Origin: an uncultured Bacteroidales bacterium
GTDB taxonomy: Bacteria > Bacteroidota > Bacteroidia > Bacteroidales > Bacteroidaceae
Direction: 5' to 3'
DNA: 7,533 bases
Assembly: GCA_902803195.1 (NCBI GenBank)
Contig: CADCOX010000173.1
Location: forward strand, 1 to 7,533
The notes beneath the pieces are model-generated. The model ran no database searches. It was not told the origin of the DNA and saw nothing but the letters and a program-made list of their open reading frames with translations. Positions 1-4,702 of the stretch are shown in pieces (position 1 is the first letter of the stretch; every line of letters begins with the position of its first letter). Both the position numbers and the translations under genes were made by a program.

Positions 1-288
1 AAGATGGCCTCCTATCTGAGTGAGAAAGGCAAGATTTTCATCATCGACGAACCCACCGACGGTCTCCACCTACGCGACGTCCATCACATCATACGCCTCT
101 TCCGACGGATGGTCGAGGAAGGAAACACGGTCTACGTCGTTGAGCACAATACCGACGTCATCCGTGCCGCCGACTATGTCATCGAGTTGGGCCCTGGTGC
201 AGGCGAAGCGGGCGGACGAATCATCTTCAGCGGTTCACCAGAGGCGATGAAAGCAGCACCTCAATCCGTCACGGCTCCTTACCTCTAA
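1..288 (+). CDS. uvrA: UvrA-like ABC ATPase, C-terminal fragment (5' end outside window)
   Basis: The frame is open from base 1 and ends at TAA 286-288, showing 95 residues of the C-terminal ATPase half. The Walker B stretch IFIIDEPTDGLH (visible residues 12-23) and the H-loop VVEHNTDVIRAADYVIELGP are the hallmarks of the UvrA branch of ABC ATPases, which find and verify DNA lesions in nucleotide excision repair. The order Walker B, D-loop, H-loop and then a GGRIIFSGSPE tail is the usual end of UvrA. Two points are less standard: the D-loop is DEPTDGLH rather than the usual DEPTTGLH, and the tail after the GGxI motif is short, ending APYL. This leaves open a UvrA2-type paralogue lacking the UvrB-binding domain, but the deciding N-terminal half is not in the window. 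The ATG at 4 is internal, not the start. Confidence 0.85.
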   Translation, partial: KMASYLSEKGKIFIIDEPTDGLHLRDVHHIIRLFRRMVEEGNTVYVVEHNTDVIRAADYVIELGPGAGEAGGRIIFSGSPEAMKAAPQSVTAPYL

Positions 289-384
289 TGTCCACAAAAC
301 GAGCCAAGCGAGAACGTTTTTTGACCTTTTCTTCGCTAATTGTGAGGGAAATGAGGGTTGAAGAGGAAAAAAGAAGTACGTTTT

Positions 385-416
385 TTTGTCTCGTCGCTCG
401 TTTTGAACTACCTTTG
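385..416 (+). promoter_or_regulatory. Bacteroidota-type promoter of the amidase-mlaD operon
   Basis: A -33 element TTTG (385-388) and a -7 element TACCTTTG (409-416) are separated by 20 bp, matching the primary-sigma consensus TTTG-N19-21-TAnnTTTG of Bacteroides and relatives. Transcription should start roughly 4-8 nt after 416, almost at the ATG at 425. This rules out the in-frame GTG at 416, which lies inside the -7 box. A 10-bp inverted repeat, CAAAACGAGC (295-304) and GCTCGTTTTG (396-405), spans the gap; its right arm sits between the two promoter elements. Confidence 0.75.
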
Positions 417-424
417 TGCACGAA

Positions 425-1192
425 ATGAGAAAAATCACCTTTCTACTGCTATTCGTCATGCTGCCAGCTTTCGTGCTGACGGCAGTGGCGCAAACAGCCC
501 CTACGTTCACGCTCGTTCTGGATGCCGGCCATGGAGGCAAAGACCCTGGCGCCTTGGGCAAAACGGGCAAGGAGAAGAACATCAATCTTGCCGTGACCAA
601 GGCTGTCGGCAAACTCGTGGAGGACAATCTGAAAGACGTCCGAGTGGTCTACACCCGCAAGACGGATGTCTTCGTCGAACTCAACGAACGCGCCGCCATC
701 GCCAATCGGGCTAAGGCTGACCTCTTCGTGAGCATCCACACCAATGCGCTCCCAGGAAAGGCACAGGGACGCGGCTCCGAGACCTACACCCTCGGTATGC
801 ACCGCGCGGCTGACAATCTGGCTGTCGCTAAGCGTGAGAATGCTGCTATCATGCTTGAGAAGGACTACGAGAGCCGCTACGAAGGCTTCGACCCCAAGAG
901 TTCGGAATCCTACATCATTTTCGAGTTCATGCAGGACAAGAACATGGAGCGGAGCGTCAAGCTGGCGTCGCTGATCCAGCAACAGTTCCGTGGCGCAGGA
1001 CGCGTCGACAAGGGCGTCCATCAAGCAGGATTCCTGGTCCTCAGAGCCACCTCCATGCCCTCTTGCCTCGTCGAACTCGGTTACATCACTACCGCTTCCG
1101 AGGAAAGCTACCTCACCAGCGAACGAGGCGTTAACGAACTGGCACGCAGCATCTACGAGGCCATCAAGAAATATAAAGCTACCCAACAATGA
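425..1192 (+). CDS. Exported N-acetylmuramoyl-L-alanine amidase (Amidase_3 family)
   Basis: The 255-residue protein starts at ATG 425. Residues 1-22 form a signal peptide (MRKITFLLLF..., likely cut after VAQ), so it acts in the periplasm, cleaving the bond between MurNAc and the stem peptide of peptidoglycan. Amidase_3 motifs are complete: DAGHGG with zinc ligand H36, E50 in KEKNIN, H105 in SIHTNA, and catalytic E217 in LVELGYI. Between them lies an extended segment of about 55 residues (roughly 112-166) that includes a charged helix-like stretch. In regulated AmiB/AmiC-type amidases a comparable insert covers the active site; that role here is inferred. The stop TGA overlaps the start of the MCE gene (ATGA, 1189-1192), so the two are probably translationally coupled. 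Likely roles are cell separation or wall remodelling. An upstream in-frame GTG at 416 is rejected because it lies within the promoter. Confidence 0.93.
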   Translation: MRKITFLLLFVMLPAFVLTAVAQTAPTFTLVLDAGHGGKDPGALGKTGKEKNINLAVTKAVGKLVEDNLKDVRVVYTRKTDVFVELNERAAIANRAKADLFVSIHTNALPGKAQGRGSETYTLGMHRAADNLAVAKRENAAIMLEKDYESRYEGFDPKSSESYIIFEFMQDKNMERSVKLASLIQQQFRGAGRVDKGVHQAGFLVLRATSMPSCLVELGYITTASEESYLTSERGVNELARSIYEAIKKYKATQQ

Positions 1193-2106
1193 AAATCAGT
1201 CGCGAAGCCATGATAGGATTCACAGGGGTCATCGCCCTTGTACTCCTTTTCTTTACGATTAAATTCCTGCAGGGAGTGAGCCTGTTCACCACGCAGGACA
1301 CGTACTATATCAATTTCCGCAATGCCAAAGCGCTCGCCAAGTCCAGCCCCGTCTACGCCGACGGCTACAATGTGGGCATCGTCTCCGACATACGGTATGA
1401 CTACGACCACCCTGGCACAGGCGTCATCGTAGAGATTGCCGTCGAGGACGGCATGCGCATCCCCGTCGGCACAACAGCCGTTCTGGACGAAGCCATGCTA
1501 GGCGGCTGTACACTCAACCTGATGATGGGCAACAACCCTGTAGAGCGCTATGCTGTGGGCGACACCATTCCCGCCGCCGACAACAATGGTCTCATGGCCA
1601 AGGCTGCCGACATGATTCCCAAGTTGGAGCAGACTCTGGCTAAGGTCGACACGCTCCTGACCACACTCAACACGCTGGCAGCCGACCCCAACCTGCAGAA
1701 GATTCTCGCCAACACCGAGGTGCTCACTTCCAACCTCGACCAGAGTTCGCGCAATCTCAACCACCTGCTGCAGAAGGAGGTACCAGCCATGACGCAGACC
1801 TTCAACGACGCAGGGAAGAATGTCGTCGCGCTCACCGACAAACTCAACCGCCTGGACCTCGAAGGCACGATGGCCAAGGTGGACGGCACGATGAGCAACG
1901 TCAACAAAATGACCCAGCGACTGAACGCGACCGACAACAATGTCGGCCTCCTGCTCAACGACACGACCCTCTACGGCAATCTCAACCGCACGGCCAACAG
2001 CGCCGCACAATTGGTCGAGGATTTGAAGGCTCATCCCAAACGCTACGTCCATTTCTCGGTCTTCGGCAAGAAGGAGAAACCCGTAGAGCAAGAAACTGCA
2101 AAATAA
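1189..2106 (+). CDS. mlaD: MlaD-type MCE family lipid-transport protein
   Basis: The 305-residue protein has one N-terminal membrane helix (about residues 7-28) and a single MCE domain (about 37-115), including the segment AVLDEAMLGGCTLNLMMG. A long periplasmic helical region (about 134-283) follows with recurring heptad-like Leu and Asn, ending in the basic tail HPKRYVHFSVFGKK. MCE proteins such as E. coli MlaD form hexameric rings bound to an inner-membrane ABC permease (MlaE) and ATPase (MlaF) and move phospholipids across the envelope. Mycobacterial and Bacteroidota members carry longer helical C-termini than E. coli MlaD, possibly forming a tunnel; that is an inference here. No mlaE or mlaF gene lies in the window, so the partners must be elsewhere. 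The start is fixed by the 4-nt overlap with the amidase gene. Confidence 0.9.
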   Translation: MKISREAMIGFTGVIALVLLFFTIKFLQGVSLFTTQDTYYINFRNAKALAKSSPVYADGYNVGIVSDIRYDYDHPGTGVIVEIAVEDGMRIPVGTTAVLDEAMLGGCTLNLMMGNNPVERYAVGDTIPAADNNGLMAKAADMIPKLEQTLAKVDTLLTTLNTLAADPNLQKILANTEVLTSNLDQSSRNLNHLLQKEVPAMTQTFNDAGKNVVALTDKLNRLDLEGTMAKVDGTMSNVNKMTQRLNATDNNVGLLLNDTTLYGNLNRTANSAAQLVEDLKAHPKRYVHFSVFGKKEKPVEQETAK

Positions 2107-2190
2107 ATAAAATTTCCAAATAGAACCATTCTTTTTCCTTCCTTCGGCCGAAGATGAGTAAGAGCTTAATTTATCGGAGGTTAGGGCAAT

Positions 2191-2228
2191 AAAAAAAATT
2201 GAGGCGGCAACATCTAATGCCGCTTCAA
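2191..2228 (-). terminator. Intrinsic terminator-like hairpin facing the minus strand
   Basis: Arms at 2199-2209 (TTGAGGCGGCA) and 2218-2228 (TGCCGCTTCAA) form an 11-bp stem with one G-T (G-U in RNA) position and an 8-nt loop. Read on the minus strand, the stem is followed directly by eight T residues (2198 down to 2191), the classic intrinsic-terminator layout. Read on the plus strand it is followed by TCGTTTA, which is poor, so it does not serve mlaD well. No annotated minus-strand gene lies just upstream, only a 54-codon stretch without an early start codon. Confidence 0.55.
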
Positions 2229-2234
2229 TCGTTT

Positions 2235-2306
2235 ATGAATCAAAGCATTAACCTTTTGCAAGAGGTTGGCCAACATATTCCAGAGTGCATCTTTAGAAAG
2301 TATTGA
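2235..2306 (+). pseudogene. Possible transposase N-terminal remnant (23 codons)
   Basis: An ATG at 2235 opens 23 codons ending at TGA 2304-2306. The peptide begins MNQSINLLQEV and continues GQHIPECIFRKY. From memory this resembles the first residues of IS4-type transposases in Bacteroidota, which often begin with a short helix followed by a pattern like IPxxxFxKxxxKY. It breaks off exactly where such a protein would continue. It lies between imperfect inverted repeats (2184-2194 and 2316-2326). The match is short and judged by eye, so chance similarity is quite possible. The same DNA is also open on the minus strand (2217-2378). Confidence 0.15.
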
Positions 2307-2356
2307 AAACGTGCCTTTTATAGCCCCTTCTTTAGTGATTTTATTTTGAGGTTCAT

Positions 2357-2387
2357 TTTGCCATTCAAAAAAAAAGTTCTACCTTTG
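2357..2387 (+). promoter_or_regulatory. dnaA promoter, Bacteroidota type
   Basis: TTTG (2357-2360) and TACCTTTG (2380-2387) are 19 bp apart, a close match to the Bacteroidota primary-sigma consensus and with the same -7 sequence as the amidase promoter. The spacer contains an uninterrupted run of nine A residues (2367-2375). Transcription should begin near 2391-2395. This excludes the upstream in-frame TTG at 2346 as start and supports the ATG at 2436. Confidence 0.75.
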
Positions 2388-2435
2388 CACTCGCAATTCG
2401 CCCTACACGAAGAACATGTACTTTACCACAAAAGA

Positions 2436-3839
2436 ATGGAAAACCATGCAAGCATAATTACCGACCCACGGTGGGACAACTGCCTGCGGATGATAGCCAA
2501 CAACGTCACCCGCCAGCAGTTCGCCACGTGGTTCGTACCCGTCACCTTCGGCAGCTTCGACGAAGGCGAACGGTTGCTGACGCTGTGCATGCCCAGTCCG
2601 TTCATTCGTGAGTATATCGAGGCTCACTTCCTGCGCCTCTTCCGTGCCGTGCTGCAGCATTTCTTCGGGCCTGACGTACGCGTGCGCTACGAGATTAAGG
2701 TTGACGCTACCGACGACATCAAGGTCGTCGAAGAGCAAGCTGGCACATCAGTGGCCGTCAAGGCACCTTTCCGCACGACAGGACTCAACACCAGCCCACG
2801 TCCTCTGCAGCAGCTCGATTCGCAGCTGAAAGCCGACTACACGTTCGACAACTTCATCGAGGGCGATTGCAACAAACTGCCTCGCACCGTGGGTCTTGCC
2901 ATTGCGCAGAACCCGCATCAGGCTACCTTCAACCCGCTCTTCATCTATGGCGGTTCGGGTGTCGGCAAGACGCATCTCGTCAACGCCATCGGTCTCAGAC
3001 TGAAGGAGCTGCACCCCGAACTGCGCGTCCTCTACGTCTCGGCTCACCTCTTCCAAGTGCAGTACACCGACAGCGTGCGCCAGAACACGGTCAACGACTT
3101 CATCGCGTTCTACCAAAGCATCGACGTCCTCATCATCGATGACATCCAGGAGTTCGCCACCCTGCAGAAGACGCAGCTCGCCTTCTTCCACATCTTCAAC
3201 CACCTCCATCAGAACGGCCGCCAGCTCATCCTGACCTCCGACCGTCCGCCCGTGGCCTTGCAGGGCATGGAAGAGCGACTGCTCACCCGCTTCAAGTGGG
3301 GTTTGTTGGCTGAGATAGAGCGCCCCAATCAGACGCTTCGCCGCGACATCCTGTTCTACAAGATACGTCGCGACGGACTCAACGTGGCAACGCCAGTGGT
3401 CGACTACATCGCCGAGCACGTCGACAAGAGCATCCGCGACCTCGAGGGCGTGCTGACCTCACTCATGGCCTACAGCGTCGTCAATGATAGCGACATCGAC
3501 ATCAATCTGGCCGAGCGCGTCATCGCACGCACGGTCGGGCTGAGCAATCAACGCAAGGCCATCACCATCGAGAGCATCCTCGAGCAGACCTGTCACTACT
3601 TCGACATCGACCGCGACGACGTCCTCTCTTCCTCGCGCAAGGCACCTGTTGTGCTGGCTCGTCAAGTGACGATGTACCTGGCACAACAGCATACGCCCCT
3701 CAGCACCACCAAGATAGGCGCATTCATTGGGCATCGCGGACATGCCACCGTCATCCACTCCTGCCAGACTATTGCACAGCGCATGCAGGCCGATTCCGAC
3801 TTCCGCAGCCGTATAGCCGAACTCGAGGGGATGCTGTGA
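2436..3839 (+). CDS. dnaA: Chromosomal replication initiator protein DnaA
   Basis: The 467-residue protein has the usual DnaA length and domain order. Domain I is at about 11-90 (WDNCLRMI...FATWFVPV) and a short variable linker spans about 91-130. The AAA+ core has Walker A GGSGVGKTH (172-180), Walker B VLIIDD (231-236), sensor I LILTSD (264-269), a probable arginine finger R285 in LLTRFKWG, and sensor II R334 in SIRDLEG. Domain IV (about 375-455) is a helix-turn-helix that binds DnaA boxes; R401, R409 and Q410 align with E. coli R399, R407 and Q408. The signature reads GHRGHATV (432-439) where E. coli has GGRDHTTV, so the base-contacting Asp is Gly (codon GGA 3738-3740). ATP-bound DnaA opens oriC and loads the helicase. 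The start is ATG 2436: a TTG at 2346 lies upstream of the promoter. The gene converges on the nitroreductase gene across a palindromic repeat; dnaN does not follow. Confidence 0.95.
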   Translation: MENHASIITDPRWDNCLRMIANNVTRQQFATWFVPVTFGSFDEGERLLTLCMPSPFIREYIEAHFLRLFRAVLQHFFGPDVRVRYEIKVDATDDIKVVEEQAGTSVAVKAPFRTTGLNTSPRPLQQLDSQLKADYTFDNFIEGDCNKLPRTVGLAIAQNPHQATFNPLFIYGGSGVGKTHLVNAIGLRLKELHPELRVLYVSAHLFQVQYTDSVRQNTVNDFIAFYQSIDVLIIDDIQEFATLQKTQLAFFHIFNHLHQNGRQLILTSDRPPVALQGMEERLLTRFKWGLLAEIERPNQTLRRDILFYKIRRDGLNVATPVVDYIAEHVDKSIRDLEGVLTSLMAYSVVNDSDIDINLAERVIARTVGLSNQRKAITIESILEQTCHYFDIDRDDVLSSSRKAPVVLARQVTMYLAQQHTPLSTTKIGAFIGHRGHATVIHSCQTIAQRMQADSDFRSRIAELEGML

Positions 3840-3852
3840 GAAGGAAGATATA

Positions 3853-3965
3853 GAATGACGAATGACAAATGACGAATGACGAATGCATATTACCTTAAAA
3901 ATGCCAGTAATTTGTATTCGTCATTCGTCACTCGTCACTCGTCATTTGTCATTCGTCACTCGTCA
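3853..3965. repeat. Heptad-repeat palindrome between convergent genes
   Basis: The left arm carries four heptads of the form GAATGAC plus a fifth that changes after GAATG (3853-3887). The right arm carries seven heptads of the form TTCGTCA or CTCGTCA (3917-3965). The arms are inverted copies. One register gives a perfect 20-bp stem: TGACGAATGACAAATGACGA at 3856-3875 pairs with 3939-3958, and the variant unit TGACAAA is present in both arms. Another register continues an inner stem (3881-3893 with 3907-3919, two mismatches) outward with few mismatches. It starts 14 bp after the dnaA stop and ends 14 bp before the nitroreductase stop, so it probably acts as a bidirectional terminator or mRNA 3' end stabiliser. 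Similar heptad arrays are widespread between genes in Prevotella-like genomes (recalled, not searched). Confidence 0.85.
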
Positions 3966-3978
3966 TTAATTACGCTTG

Positions 3979-4509
3979 TCACACAAAGCGTGCTATTTCC
4001 TTCAGTTCCTTGCGAGGCGGACGATGAGCGTCGTCCACTCGATGACCCACGGCGATGACGGCTCCAATCGTTTCGTCGTCAGGGATTTGCAGGAGCTCGC
4101 GGAGGCGGTCGGCCGAACGGATGCCTATCACTAAGGTGTCCAAGTCGAGTTCAGCAGCCTTCAGGAGCAGGTAGGCGTTCTGCAACCCCAAATCATACCA
4201 TCCCCAGCCATTACCACCTTCGTTGTCGGGCACTCCATGGGTATGCCCCACAATGTTGTGCTTGAAAGCCGTCACGATCAGGGCACCCACGCCCTCGGTC
4301 TTCAGCGGATTAGAGCCCTCGAGGCATTGGCGTGCATCCGCCACGACAGCTGGCGACGTGACGATGTGGTAGCGTGAGGTCTGCTGATTCTTCCACGACG
4401 GCGCTTCCTGTGCGAAGCGCACCAACGTCTCCAGTTCCTCACGTGAGACGGGGTTGCCATTGTATTTGCGAATGCTGCGGCGATGCAGCGCGATTTCATT
4501 GAGTGTCAT
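3979..4509 (-). CDS. Nitroreductase family FMN-dependent oxidoreductase
   Basis: The 176-residue protein starts at ATG 4509. It has the nitroreductase pattern: an N-terminal FMN-phosphate motif HRRSIRKY (9-16), the segment APSWKNQQTSRY (36-47), the helix GWYDLGLQNAYLLLKAAELDLDTLVIG (103-129) at the dimer and flavin interface, and the C-terminal RPPRKELKEIARF (163-175) that closes over FMN. Such enzymes are cytoplasmic homodimers that use NAD(P)H to reduce nitro compounds, quinones or enones; the natural substrate cannot be told from the sequence. The length is typical for the short Bacteroidales subgroup. It lies downstream of the GH43 gene on the same strand but 177 bp away, with no clear Bacteroidota promoter in the gap, so its transcription start is unresolved. 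Weak candidates in the gap are TATGTTTC (4582-4575), one base off the -7 consensus, and TATAAT (4530-4525). Confidence 0.9.
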   Translation of the reverse strand: MTLNEIALHRRSIRKYNGNPVSREELETLVRFAQEAPSWKNQQTSRYHIVTSPAVVADARQCLEGSNPLKTEGVGALIVTAFKHNIVGHTHGVPDNEGGNGWGWYDLGLQNAYLLLKAAELDLDTLVIGIRSADRLRELLQIPDDETIGAVIAVGHRVDDAHRPPRKELKEIARFV

Positions 4510-4627
4510 AGGGTTGGGGTTTTGATTATACTACTTTAATTACTTGCTGAACACAGAGTCAGAGCGTCATGAAGGAAACATAAAGTTCTGAGTCTCCATG
4601 TCTCTGTTGCTATAAGGAGAAAACTTA

Positions 4628-4702
4628 TCTTTCACTCTCATTTTTCACTTCCTTCGACCCCACGGGGAGAGTCGGAGAGGAGTCTTTCACTCTTCACTTT
4701 CC
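4628..4702. repeat. Degenerate heptad-like repeats at the GH43 3' end
   Basis: On the minus strand this stretch holds repeated AGTGAAA / AGAGTGA / AATGAGA units. An 11-bp direct repeat, TCTTTCACTCT in plus orientation, occurs at 4628-4638 and 4683-4693, 55 bp apart. Between them is a short GC-rich inverted core CCCCACGGGG. The units run into the end of the GH43 coding sequence and supply its last codons (…ESEE) and stop. The remainder of the gap, 4510-4627, shows no gene or clear signal. A terminator role for GH43 is possible but there is no clean stem plus T-tract. Confidence 0.45.

Larger units (their letters stand above)
2107..2435. other. AT-rich 329-bp gap between mlaD and dnaA
   Basis: This stretch has no convincing gene but considerable structure. 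A perfect 12-bp palindrome CTTCGGCCGAAG lies at 2142-2153 without a following T-tract, so it is a weak terminator candidate for the mlaD transcript. A minus-strand terminator-like hairpin lies at 2191-2228. A second palindrome, GTTGGCCAAC, is at 2265-2274. Imperfect 11-bp inverted repeats are at 2184-2194 (GGGCAATAAAA) and 2316-2326 (TTTTATAGCCC). The dnaA promoter is at 2357-2387, followed by an expected leader of about 42 nt. The leader contains a 13-codon out-of-frame ORF (2416-2457) overlapping the dnaA start codon. I found no good match to the DnaA box TTATCCACA, so there is no support for an origin here. Confidence 0.6.

Noticed and set aside
416..424. GTG start three codons upstream for the amidase
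   Set aside because: The GTG begins on the last base of the -7 box and would not be transcribed from this promoter; ATG 425 gives a good signal peptide.
449..1189. 246-codon minus-strand frame opposite the amidase
   Set aside because: Antisense shadow of a clearly conserved gene; no motifs and no promoter seen.
2346..2435. 30-residue N-terminal extension of DnaA from a TTG codon
   Set aside because: The extension overlaps the dnaA promoter itself; the ATG at 2436 gives the normal family length.
2107..2435. Replication origin next to dnaA
   Set aside because: The region is AT-rich but lacks clusters of DnaA-box-like 9-mers; the nearest near-match in the window, ATGTCCACA at 288-296, is isolated and has two mismatches.
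2748..3419. 223-codon minus-strand frame opposite dnaA
   Set aside because: Antisense shadow; composition is dominated by Val, Glu, Asp and Leu as expected from the reverse of dnaA codons.
3876..4058. Plus-strand frame containing repeated SSFVIRHSS-type residues
   Set aside because: It is simply translation of the heptad repeat and has no other support.
4510..4627. Promoter for the nitroreductase
   Set aside because: A minus-strand TATGTTTC (4582-4575) is one base off the -7 consensus but has no TTTG at the right distance, and TATAAT (4530-4525) is not the Bacteroidota signal, so neither is called as a feature.
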